Shown: positions 22,693-30,671 of the stretch, in pieces
Layout: each line of letters opens with the position of its first letter
Position numbering within the stretch: the stretch's first letter is position 1
From: Hyphomicrobiales bacterium
GTDB taxonomy: Bacteria; Pseudomonadota; Alphaproteobacteria; Rhizobiales; Devosiaceae
Length of the DNA stretch: 64,000 bases
Direction of reading: 5' to 3'
NCBI GenBank assembly: GCA_004144345.1
Contig: SEEL01000002.1
Span: 112,072-176,071 of the forward strand
The notes under the pieces: generated by a model
What the model was told of the DNA's origin: nothing
The model's input: the letters and a program-made list of their open reading frames with translations, nothing else
Databases searched by the model: none
Position numbers and translations under genes: made by a program

Positions 22693-24479
22693 TCGGAACT
22701 ACGCGTGACCGCCGGCTCACGGGACGTGATTTGGGTCACCTCCGCAGTGTCCGCCCTTTTGGTTTCCGGACCGTTTAGAGGCAGCAGAACCGTGATCGTG
22801 GTCCCTTCCCCCGGGCTCGAATTGGCCCTGAGTGTGCCTTCATGCAGGTCAACCAGCCCTTTGACGATGGAAAGTCCGAGGCCCGTGCCCTCATAACGGC
22901 GCGATAGACCGTCCTGCGCCTGGAAGAAAGCCTCGCCCAGCCGGGCGATGGCGGCCCCGTCCATGCCGATACCGCGATCGGTCACGGAAATGTTCAGCAG
23001 CGTGCCCTGCCGCTTCATCGAAACGGTCACAGTGCCCTGCTCGTGGCTGAACTTGATGGCGTTCGACAACAGATTGATCAGCACCTGCCGGATTGCGCGC
23101 TCATCGGCAACCAGCGAGGGCAGCAGGCGCGGCAGGTCGGCGACCAGCTTCACCTTGCGGTCGCGGGCCATGCCCTCGACGATCTTGAAGCACGGGTCGA
23201 TCAGATTGGCGGGCTCGAAGGCCTCGGCGGTCAGCTCGAACTTGCCCGCTTCGATGCGGCTCATGTCGAGCAGCATCTTCACGACGTCGAGCAGATGGTG
23301 GCCGCTGCGATGGATGATGTCGGCATATTCGCGGTGGGCGGGCGACATGTCGCCGACCACGCCGCTGGTCATCATCTCGGAGAAGCCGACAATGGCGTTG
23401 AGTGGCGTGCGCAGCTCATGGCCGATCGTGGCGAGGAAGCGCGACTTGGCTTCCGACGCGTCCTCGGCGACGCGGCGGGCATTGCGCATCTCGGCGTCCT
23501 GGCGATGGCGTTCGGTCACGTCGCGCAGCAGCGCCACGACTTCATTGCGCGGCTCGTGGATTTCGGTGTCGACGACCGGCGTCAGCGAGATCTCGACCCA
23601 CACGAATTGCGGCACGCGGGCCGGTTCGGTCGGATCGTCGCGGCGCATGCGGATTTCGACCGTGCGCGACTTACCGTCATGGTTCGCTTCCGAGAACGCC
23701 GTCATGTAGGCCGGCCGGTCAAGCACATGGATGCGCTCGATCAGGCCCGAGCCCGAGAGTTCGTAACGCTGGCAGCCGAACAGCTTTTCGGCCGATTTCG
23801 AGGTGAACACCACCTGCCCGTCGCTGCCGAAGCGCATCACCGCGTCCTGCACATTCTCGACGAGGTGCCGGTAGGCATTCATCTGGCCGCGTTCATAGAC
23901 AGCATAGGCCGTGTTGAGCCGGCTGGCGGTGAAGGCGACGACCAGCGCCGTGACGACGAAGCTCATCGCCGAGATGTAGGGATAGGCGGGATGCGGCACT
24001 TCCGGCCAGAGCTGCAGCCCGACCGAGCCGAGGCAGCCCATGCCCACGATGGCGACGAGCAGCACCCAGGCGCGCTTCTTGCCCGGCGTGCGGCTGAGCA
24101 GCGAGGCCTGTACCGGCGCCAGCAGCGCCACGGCGAGACCGAAATCGACGATCTGCGGATCGACGAGGGTCAGCACGAGACCGACGGTCAACGTCGTATA
24201 GACCTGCCCGAAGGCGGCGCGTTCGTACTGGCCGCGGCGATGCAGCGCCAGCGTCAGGAAGCCGCCGCACAGGCCGATCATGCACACGACGAAGGGCATC
24301 AGTGCGCCCTGCACCAGCATATAGAGCGCGGCGGGCATGCCGACGGCGCTGGCGGCAAGGATCAGGCGCGAATTGGCGGCAAGCGTGTGGCGGCGCAGCG
24401 TCTCGGGGCGACCGCGTCCGACCTCCGGGGAGGCGGTACCGGCCTCTCTGCCAAACAGAGAGTCGAAGAGGCTACGCAT
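22662..24479 (-). CDS. PAS-domain membrane sensor histidine kinase
   Basis: This 605-residue kinase has about six membrane helices at residues 35-190 and a PAS/PAC at about 200-325 (HLVENVQDAVMRFGSDGQVVFTSKSAEKLFG). The HisKA has phosphoacceptor His354 (IGHELRTPLNAIVGF), and the HATPase has N-box QVLINLLSNAIKF, G1 DRGIGMD and G2 GTGLGLSIV. No receiver domain or adjacent cognate regulator is visible, so it is an orphan. It resembles the PleC/DivJ-like kinases of alphaproteobacteria, which is suggestive only. Its 3' end overlaps the peptidoglycan-binding gene. Confidence 0.9.
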   Translation of the reverse strand: MRSLFDSLFGREAGTASPEVGRGRPETLRRHTLAANSRLILAASAVGMPAALYMLVQGALMPFVVCMIGLCGGFLTLALHRRGQYERAAFGQVYTTLTVGLVLTLVDPQIVDFGLAVALLAPVQASLLSRTPGKKRAWVLLVAIVGMGCLGSVGLQLWPEVPHPAYPYISAMSFVVTALVVAFTASRLNTAYAVYERGQMNAYRHLVENVQDAVMRFGSDGQVVFTSKSAEKLFGCQRYELSGSGLIERIHVLDRPAYMTAFSEANHDGKSRTVEIRMRRDDPTEPARVPQFVWVEISLTPVVDTEIHEPRNEVVALLRDVTERHRQDAEMRNARRVAEDASEAKSRFLATIGHELRTPLNAIVGFSEMMTSGVVGDMSPAHREYADIIHRSGHHLLDVVKMLLDMSRIEAGKFELTAEAFEPANLIDPCFKIVEGMARDRKVKLVADLPRLLPSLVADERAIRQVLINLLSNAIKFSHEQGTVTVSMKRQGTLLNISVTDRGIGMDGAAIARLGEAFFQAQDGLSRRYEGTGLGLSIVKGLVDLHEGTLRANSSPGEGTTITVLLPLNGPETKRADTAEVTQITSREPAVTRSSEWPDEKRRAL

Positions 24480-24766
24480 TACTAAGTCCGCTTCCCGGAA
24501 CGCCGGTTAAGGTTGACTCTCACCTTTCCACCCAACGCCTAATGCACCCTTAAGTGGGAGGGGCGCCCGGCCGGTTACGCGCGCTTTCAACAGACTATCC
24601 CGTCGCTTTCTCCCGGTAGCGTAAACAATCAATTGACCAAGTCGCCCCGCCCCGAAAACGGCCGGACGCAGATCGATACAATTTTATCGAAATCTCGAAA
24701 TGGCCTTTAAGCCGGTGGGGTTAGCCTTGCTGTCGATCGGTGCCGGTCACCGTCCACGAGGTTCAG
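24480..24766. other. Divergent intergenic region
   Basis: This is a 287-base gap between the histidine kinase (leaving leftward) and the DUF5330-like gene (leaving rightward). It is locally AT-richer around 24625-24700 (CAATTGACC, CAATTTTATCGAAATC), which is where promoters would be expected. I see no RNA gene or clear operator. Confidence 0.5.
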
Positions 24767-25048
24767 ATGTTTGTCCTTCGCTCCGCATTCTGGCTGACTA
24801 TCGCCTTCCTGCTGGTCGCGCCGCACGGCACCGATTTCGGCGCCACCGCGACGGCGCTCAAGGATCAGGCCGTCTCCGCCGGCATCGAAGCGGGCCAGCA
24901 GCTGATCGTCGGACAGATCATGGACACGACCCGGCTCCCCGACCTCCTTCTTGTTTCCAATTCCGCCGTCTCCGTCGACCTTCCCATGCAGGTGTCGCCG
25001 ACGGATCTGGCCGTGTTCCCGCGACCACGGCCGGCGGCGCTAGGCTAG
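24767..25048 (+). CDS. Small secreted or membrane protein, DUF5330-like
   Basis: This 93-residue protein has an N-terminal hydrophobic segment (FVLRSAFWLTIAFLLVAP, residues 2-19), then an acidic/Ala-rich soluble part and a Pro-rich end. The beginning and the position just upstream of sufE match DUF5330 proteins of Hyphomicrobiales as I recall them. Function unknown. A perfect terminator hairpin follows. Confidence 0.6.
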   Translation: MFVLRSAFWLTIAFLLVAPHGTDFGATATALKDQAVSAGIEAGQQLIVGQIMDTTRLPDLLLVSNSAVSVDLPMQVSPTDLAVFPRPRPAALG

Positions 25049-25105
25049 CCGAGGGGCGCTCGACTTCCGCCAACGCACTCCAGCCAGGCGTTCCTTGGCC
25101 ATCGA

Positions 25106-25145
25106 GCCGCAGATGCGCTGCCCCGCATCTGCGGCTTTTTCTTTG
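25106..25145 (+). terminator. Rho-independent terminator upstream of sufE
   Basis: A perfect 12-bp stem GCCGCAGATGCG / CGCATCTGCGGC (25106-25117 and 25124-25135) with a 6-base loop is followed by TTTTTCTTT. It ends the DUF5330-like transcript 58 bases after its stop codon. Confidence 0.9.
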
Positions 25146-25184
25146 TCTCTGGTTCAAGCGGGTCCGGTGGCCTAGATAAAGGCC

Positions 25185-25598
25185 ATGCCCCATCCTGCCG
25201 CCTTCGCCGAAATCGCCGAGAACCTGTCCTATCTGGACGACTGGGAAGACCGGTACAAATACATCATCGAGCTCGGCCAGGCCCTGCCGCCTCTGGCCGA
25301 GGCCGAGAAGAACGCCGCCACCAAGGTCAATGGCTGCGTGTCGCAGGTCTGGCTGGTCAGCGAACGCGACGGCGACGCCCTGATCTATCGCGGCGAGTCG
25401 GATGCGATGATCGTGCGCGGCCTCGCCGCCATCCTCGTCGCACTCTATTCCGGCCGGCCGGCAACCGAGATCGCCGCAACCGACGCCATCGCCGTTTTCG
25501 ATGAGCTGGGCCTCCGCGAGCATCTCTCGACGCAGCGCTCCAACGGCCTTGTGGCGATGGTCAACCGGATCCGCAGCGAAGCCCGCGCCATCGCCTGA
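25185..25598 (+). CDS. sufE: SufE family Fe-S cluster assembly protein
   Basis: This 137-residue SufE accepts persulfide sulfur from cysteine desulfurase SufS and passes it to the scaffold. The active-site Cys51 is in the conserved KVNGCVSQVW loop. LSYLDDWEDRYKYIIELG at the N-terminus and FDELGLREHLSTQRSNGLVAMVNRI near the C-terminus are typical. No suf operon is nearby; a detached sufE is common in alphaproteobacteria. It is convergent with the DUF6456 gene (1-base gap). Confidence 0.95.
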   Translation: MPHPAAFAEIAENLSYLDDWEDRYKYIIELGQALPPLAEAEKNAATKVNGCVSQVWLVSERDGDALIYRGESDAMIVRGLAAILVALYSGRPATEIAATDAIAVFDELGLREHLSTQRSNGLVAMVNRIRSEARAIA

Positions 25599-25599
25599 T

Positions 25600-26343
25600 T
25601 CAGCCGAAGGTCTGCGGCCGCGCGCCGTCCCCGATCCAGCCCCGGCTTCGCCCCGACTCCCTGCCGATCGCGAACGGCCCGAGCCCATAATGCTGCGCCA
25701 ATTGCTCGAGCCCGATGCGCAGCACCAGCTTGGCGCTGCGGCGCGGCCAGCCGCGATCGCGCTCGACCTCCTGCAGCCCCTTGAACAGCCCGCAGATGTC
25801 GAACACCACGCCGGCACAGTCGCGCGGCAGCACGCGATGGATATCGTCCAGCGCCCGCCGCGCTTCGGCCGCCATGTCGGACAGATCGGCAACGCGGCGC
25901 TGACCCTTGCCGCCACTGCGCGTCGCCGAATAGGCCATGGTCACGCGCGGCTGCAATTGCGCCCGCTCGATCAGCCGGCGGACCCGCTCGCCCGCCTCCA
26001 GATGATGGCGTTCGAGGAAGGCGTCGCTGCCCGTGGCGAGACGGGTCAGCGGGCTCTCGGCGAGATTGATCGCACGGTCATTCGGCCCCTGCTCGAGCAG
26101 CCGGTGCTGCGCCTGGAATGCATCGCCCTCGATCAGCAGCCTCTTGTACCAATCGATCGTCGTGGCATCGGCGCGGCACTGCGTGGCGTCGCCCTGCAGC
26201 GCGCCGGAACGCACCAGCGCTGCAATGATCTTGGCATCGGCCCGGCGCCCGTCGGGCAGGACGAACAGCTTGCCCTCACGCTGGCCGACGCCGCCGCGGA
26301 TCAGGCCGCGCACGAAATGGAGGAAGGATGCGTCAGGCCGCAT
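25600..26343 (-). CDS. DUF6456 domain protein
   Basis: This 247-residue protein starts at 26343 (MRPDASFLHFVRGLIRGG), overlapping the end of the DnaA-domain gene by 11 bases. The N-terminal part has a small wHTH-like region (ADAKIIAALVRSGALQ). The C-terminal DUF6456 region spans about 100-245, including SDAFLERHHLEAGERVRRLIERAQLQPRVTM and VFDICGLFKGLQEVERDRGWPRRSAKLVLRIGLEQLAQHYGL. The C-terminus reads like a DNA-binding helical fold. Presumed DNA-binding, coexpressed with the DnaA domain IV protein. Confidence 0.8.
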   Translation of the reverse strand: MRPDASFLHFVRGLIRGGVGQREGKLFVLPDGRRADAKIIAALVRSGALQGDATQCRADATTIDWYKRLLIEGDAFQAQHRLLEQGPNDRAINLAESPLTRLATGSDAFLERHHLEAGERVRRLIERAQLQPRVTMAYSATRSGGKGQRRVADLSDMAAEARRALDDIHRVLPRDCAGVVFDICGLFKGLQEVERDRGWPRRSAKLVLRIGLEQLAQHYGLGPFAIGRESGRSRGWIGDGARPQTFG

Positions 26344-26746
26344 GCTTGTACTCCAGCGCCAGGGGCGTCGCCGTCCGCCGCCGGGCATGGCGTGAACCTC
26401 GCCGCGCCTGCAGCCGCGCGATCTCTGCCTCGATCATCTTGTTGTCGTCGCGCAAATCTTCCAGCCGCTGGCAGGCATGGGCGACCGTGCTGCGATCGCG
26501 GCCGAACAGCTCGCCGACAATCTCCTGCGGCCGCCCCAGCACCACATGCACGAGGTACATCGCGAGGAAGCGCGCCGAAGCATCCCGGTCGCGGCCGCGC
26601 GACGGATGCAGCAGCGCAGTGATCGAAATATTCCGCCGCCGCGCCACGCGCTGCACCAGTTCGAAAGCTTCCGGGTCGGCCCGCAGCCGGCCGAACCGCA
26701 AATGGGGCCGCCTGCGGGCAGAAGAGCCAATTCCCTCAATCAACAT
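26333..26746 (-). CDS. Stand-alone DnaA domain IV-like DNA-binding protein
   Basis: This 137-residue protein corresponds only to the DnaA C-terminal DNA-binding domain. EAFELVQRVARRRNISITALLHPSRGRDRDASARFLAMYLVHVVLGRPQEIVGELFGRDRSTVAHACQRLED carries the DnaA signature GRDxSTVxHAC. There is no AAA+ ATPase domain. It could bind DnaA boxes and compete with or modulate DnaA, or be a separate regulator. The ATG at 26746 has AAGGTG upstream; an ATG at 26770 lies inside the palindrome described next and is less likely. Confidence 0.85.
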   Translation of the reverse strand: MLIEGIGSSARRRPHLRFGRLRADPEAFELVQRVARRRNISITALLHPSRGRDRDASARFLAMYLVHVVLGRPQEIVGELFGRDRSTVAHACQRLEDLRDDNKMIEAEIARLQARRGSRHARRRTATPLALEYKHAA

Positions 26747-26760
26747 CGCCGCACCTTGAG

Positions 26761-26778
26761 ATAGGAACATATTCCTAT
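26761..26778. promoter_or_regulatory. 18-bp palindrome upstream of the DnaA-domain gene
   Basis: ATAGGAA-CATA-TTCCTAT has 7-bp perfect arms and sits 14 bases before the preferred ATG, so a bound protein would block transcription or translation start. A half-site-like ATTCCTGCCTA follows at 26790-26800. A weak DnaA-box-like TTATCCCCG lies at 26802-26810 on the minus strand. Confidence 0.65.
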
Positions 26779-26883
26779 ATCAATGACAGCATTCCTGCCT
26801 ACGGGGATAACTTTTTGACTCTGGCCCGCAAAGCGCTTTGCCGGCAGTCGCTTGCGGTCAAATGCTCATATGAATTGTAGCAA

Positions 26884-26910
26884 ATAAAACGGCCGCCCGG
26901 AGGCGGCCGC
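26884..26910 (-). terminator. Terminator of mucR
   Basis: On the minus strand CGGCCGCC-TCCG-GGCGGCCG is followed by TTTTATTTG. The 8-bp GC stem with tetraloop and U-rich tail is 27 bases after the mucR stop. Confidence 0.88.
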
Positions 26911-26936
26911 TTGAGATTCTGTGAGGGGCGTTTCGC

Positions 26937-27362
26937 CTACTTGCCAGCCTTGCGGCCGAGTCCGTTGTCCTTGGCGAGACGCGAGCGCGTCGCGGAGTAG
27001 TTGGGAGCGACCATCGGGTAGTCGGCCGGCAGGCCCCACTTCTCGCGATATTCTTCGGGGGACATATCGTAATGCGTTCGCAAGTGACGCTTTAGCGATT
27101 TGAACTTTTTCCCGTCTTCAAGGCAGATGATGTAGTCCGCTGCCACCGACTTCTTCACCGGCACGGCCGGCTTGAGTTCTTCAACGGGTTCCGGGGAACC
27201 CGAAGTGCGCAGGCCGCGGAGCGCCGTGTGGACGTCCGAGATCAACTTCGGAAGATCGCTGACGCTAAGCGCGTTGTGGCTGACATAGGCGCTCACGATC
27301 TCAGTGGAGAGATCGATGAGATCGTTGTCACTGGACACGGCAGTGCCAGTCTCGTCAGTCAT
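26937..27362 (-). CDS. mucR: MucR/Ros family transcriptional regulator
   Basis: This 141-residue protein is a global H-NS-like silencer of alphaproteobacteria. The N-terminal oligomerisation region is at about 15-50 (IDLSTEIVSAYVSHNALSVSDLPKLISDVHTAL). The prokaryotic zinc finger begins at residue about 80 (YIICLEDGKKFKSLKRHLRTHY) with the Cys-Asp-His-His ligand set seen in some MucR proteins in place of Cys2His2, then MSPEEYREKWGLPADYPMVAPNYSATRSRLAK. It is monocistronic with its own terminator. The 149-base upstream gap contains partial inverted repeats (TTCGTAAG / CTTACGAT) and is the likely autoregulated promoter. Confidence 0.94.
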   Translation of the reverse strand: MTDETGTAVSSDNDLIDLSTEIVSAYVSHNALSVSDLPKLISDVHTALRGLRTSGSPEPVEELKPAVPVKKSVAADYIICLEDGKKFKSLKRHLRTHYDMSPEEYREKWGLPADYPMVAPNYSATRSRLAKDNGLGRKAGK

Positions 27363-27511
27363 TTCGTTTCCTTTTCTTCTTGGTTGCCAGCAAGGGGGCG
27401 CGTCCCTGCTTGGACAGTGGATTCGTAAGGCGACGGAGTTGCGAATGCAACTTACGATTCAGTCCTTGCACTGCGACAAATGTAGTAGTGCTTACATTCG
27501 CGAAGTCATTA

Positions 27512-27826
27512 TCAGGACTGGTATTCATTTGGTGATGTCCGCGCATCCAAAGGTGTGCCGGACTTCAGTGCAGCGCGCGCCAGGAGGTGCGCGGACACCG
27601 GCGATGTGGCGATCAGGAACAGCAGACCGAGCGCACAGCGCAGGACAATTGTCCAATCGCCAGAGGCAGTTGCTGCCCCCAGCAGAATCAATCCGGCACC
27701 CAGCGGGCCGGCCTTCGAGGCGGCGTGGAGGCGGGTGTAGATATCGGGGAAGCGCAGGATCCCCAAGGCGGCAACGGCGCTGAAGAGCGATCCGGCGAGC
27801 AGCAACAGCGCAGCAAGTATCGTCAC
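27512..27826 (-). CDS. mnhG: Mrp/Mnh Na+/H+ antiporter subunit G
   Basis: This 104-residue protein has three membrane helices and the MnhG signature LGILRFPDIYTRLHAASKAGPLGAGLILLG. It is the last gene of the seven-gene mnhABCDEFG operon. Its start overlaps mnhF by 4 bases. The small subunits are required for assembly of the antiporter complex. Confidence 0.95.
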   Translation of the reverse strand: MTILAALLLLAGSLFSAVAALGILRFPDIYTRLHAASKAGPLGAGLILLGAATASGDWTIVLRCALGLLFLIATSPVSAHLLARAALKSGTPLDARTSPNEYQS

Positions 27827-28089
27827 TTCGAACTCCTTTGCATCAAATAGCGGGCAAAGGCGACAGTGGAGAGGAAGCCGATCAGCGCCAGGGCGATTCC
27901 GATGTCGGTATAGAGGTAGCGGCCGCTGCGCACGGCGAACACGCCGATGATGCCGATGGCGAGCACGGTGATGGTGTCGAGCCCGAGGATCCGGTCGGCG
28001 AGCGTCGGCCCGCGGATGATTCGGACGACCACGGCAAGCATGGCCAGGCCGAGCAGCACGAAGCAGATGGTCGTGACGATCTCCATCAT
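27823..28089 (-). CDS. mnhF: Mrp/Mnh Na+/H+ antiporter subunit F
   Basis: This 88-residue protein has three membrane helices. ARGxxLADRILGLDT-type motif: VRIIRGPTLADRILGLDTITVLAIGIIGVFAVRSG is diagnostic of MnhF/MrpF. It overlaps mnhE and mnhG by 4 bases each. Confidence 0.95.
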   Translation of the reverse strand: MMEIVTTICFVLLGLAMLAVVVRIIRGPTLADRILGLDTITVLAIGIIGVFAVRSGRYLYTDIGIALALIGFLSTVAFARYLMQRSSK

Positions 28090-28400
28090 CGCATCACCCC
28101 GAGCACCTTGGTTTCAAAGCCGCCGGCAATGTCGCCGATCAGTCCCTCCCTTGAGGGCATGTCGATGACGTGGATGTAGAGCGTCTTGCGATCGTCCGAG
28201 ACATCGACGCTGAGCGTTCCCGGCGTCAGCGTGATCAGATTGGCCAGCAGCGTGATCTGCGCATCGCTCGTCACCGTCAGCGGATAGGCGATGATGGCGG
28301 GCCGCATGTGCGGCTTGGGCTGCACGACCAGCCACGCGACACGCAGCGCGCTGAGGATCAGCTCACGGACGAACAGCGCGATCAGCGACAGCCATTTCAT
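28086..28400 (-). CDS. mnhE: Mrp/Mnh Na+/H+ antiporter subunit E
   Basis: This 104-residue protein starts at 28400 (MKWLSLIALFVRELILSALRVAW), overlapping mnhD by 4 bases. The cytoplasmic half carries the MnhE signature LLANLITLTPGTLSVDVSDDRKTLYIHVID. At 104 residues it is shorter than many MrpE proteins (about 160), lacking the N-terminal pair of helices. Confidence 0.93.
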   Translation of the reverse strand: MKWLSLIALFVRELILSALRVAWLVVQPKPHMRPAIIAYPLTVTSDAQITLLANLITLTPGTLSVDVSDDRKTLYIHVIDMPSREGLIGDIAGGFETKVLGVMR

Positions 28401-29892
28401 GGTGCGAGCCCCACCGAAGCGATGTAGCGCGCCGGATCGATGATGTCGGCGCCAGCGATGGTCGCCGCATCGACCAGCAGCGATGGCCAGAGGCCGATGA
28501 GGACGATCGCGCCGGTGAGCAGCACGGCACTGCCGAGGCCGGTGACCGGCAGCGCCACCCGCTCGACCTTGCCGCGCCAGAAGATGTGCGACCAGAGGCG
28601 CGCCCCCGCGATCAGCGTCAGCAGCGCATTGCCGAGCAGCACGAACAATTGCAGCCATTGGCCGTTGGCGATCAGCCCCTGCAGCATCAGCAGTTTTGGC
28701 CAGAAGCCGAGGAAGGGCGGGATTCCGGCGACAGCGAGGACCAGCACGAAGAACAGGATCGAGAGCGCCGAATTGGCGGCGTAGAGCCCCGCCATCCGGC
28801 GCGTATCGCCCTGCCCGGTGACGCGCTCGATCAGCCCCGCGACGAGATAGAGCGCGGCGATGGTGAGCATGGCGTGGAAGACATAGGCGGTGCTGCCCGC
28901 AAGGCCCGGCACGCTGGCCCCGGCGATGGGCAGCAGCGACACCCCTACCCCGCCGATGAGGATGAAGCCGATGGCGCGGCGAAGGTTGGTTTCAGCAAGC
29001 GCCGAGAGCGGCCCGAGGATCGCGGTTGCCACCGCCAATGTGAGAATGCCCGGCGCCAGCGCGTCGCGTGCCTCCGGCAGCAGCATGGCGAGCGTGCGGA
29101 TGAAGGCATAGACGCCGACCTTGGTGAGCAGCCCCGCCAGCAGCGCCGAGATGGCGGCGGGCGGCACATGATAGGACGCGGGCAGCCAGGCATTGACCGG
29201 GAACAGGGCCGCCTTCATGCCGAAGGCCAGCGCGAACAAAGCGGCGATGGCGGCGAGCAGCGCGAGCTCCGCGCGTTGTGCCCTGCCGATGATGTCGGCC
29301 ATGTTGAGCGTCCCCAGCAGACCATAGAGCAGGCCCAGCGCCGCGAGGAACAGCGCGGTGGCGAGGAAGTTGAGGATGCCGTATTTCACCGCGCCATCGA
29401 GCTGCAGCGGATTGCCGGCCAGCACGATAAGCCCGAAGGACGCGATCAGCATCACTTCGAACCACACATAGAGGTTGAAGAGATCGCCCGTGAGGAAGGC
29501 GCCGCTGACGCCCGCGACCAGCAGCAGGATCAGCGGATAGAAGCCGGCGCGCACCGCCGCCTCGGGCGTATCCATCTGCGCATAGAGGATGACGCAGAGC
29601 GCGACGAAGGCCCCCGCCAGCGCAAAGCCCGCGCCCATCGCGTCAGCGGTGAAGCTGATGCCGAAGGGCGGCAGCCAATTGCCCATGGTCATGGTCAGCG
29701 GCCCGGCCGCGAGGACGCGCTGCAGCAGCAGGCCATCGCAGATTAGCACCACCAGCAGCACCGCCGCCGCGATCCACATCTGCACGCGCACCATGCTGCG
29801 CAGCACCAGCAGCAGCGCCGCGCCCATCAGGCACAGCACCACGGGCAGGATGATGATCCAGTCGGCGAGCGGTGTCGGTTGCTCAAGCATGC

Positions 29893-29896
<4 letters not shown>
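28397..29896 (-). CDS. mnhD: Mrp/Mnh Na+/H+ antiporter subunit D
   Basis: This 499-residue protein has about 14 membrane helices and is homologous to the proton-pumping subunits NuoM/N of complex I. The key Glu is in WFEVMLIASFGLI (about residue 140) and conserved Lys in the FGMKAALFPVNAWLPASYHVPPAAISALLAGLLTKVGVYAF block. Both are characteristic of this antiporter family. It is flanked by 4-base overlaps with mnhC and mnhE. Confidence 0.95.
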
Positions 29897-30266
<370 letters not shown>

Positions 30267-30267
<1 letters not shown>

Positions 30268-30671
30268 TACGCGCCCTCCCCGTCATCCTCGAGCGCCAGC
30301 GCGATGGCCGTCACAGCGCCGAACACGGTGAAATAGACGCCGATATCGAACAGGCCCGGCACGCCGAAGATGTGCCCCGGCAGCCAGAGGCCGGTGAGGA
30401 ACGAGGTGCCCGCGAACACCGACAAGAGGCCCGAGGCGCCCGCGATCAACACCCCTGCCCCGGCCCAGGAGATCGGGTTGAGACGCAGGAGCTTGCGCAC
30501 TGCGCCAACGCCGAAGGCCATGCCGTGGATGGCCATGGCCGAGGCGGCGATAAGCCCGCCGATGAAACCGCCGCCGGGGTCGCCATGCCCGCGCAGGAGA
30601 ATGACGATCGAGAACAGCACCATCAGCACAACGAGGATGGGCGCCATGGTGCGGAAGATCAGCGTATTCAT
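30267..30671 (-). CDS. mnhB: Mrp/Mnh Na+/H+ antiporter subunit B
   Basis: This 134-residue protein has four helices and the MnhB motif GHGDPGGGFIGGLIAASAMAIHGMAFG. The separate mnhB gene (not fused to A) shows a seven-gene group 1 type operon. In rhizobial Pha systems A and B are fused; here they are distinct, with a 4-base overlap with mnhA. Confidence 0.95.

Noticed and set aside
24480..24766. Possible tRNA or small RNA in the divergent gap
   Set aside because: No cloverleaf, CCA end or terminator-bounded hairpin is visible in it.
28586..29746. A 386-codon plus-strand frame opposite mnhD
   Set aside because: Its Gln/Glu/Arg/His-rich sequence is the complement of a membrane protein gene; mnhD is unambiguous.
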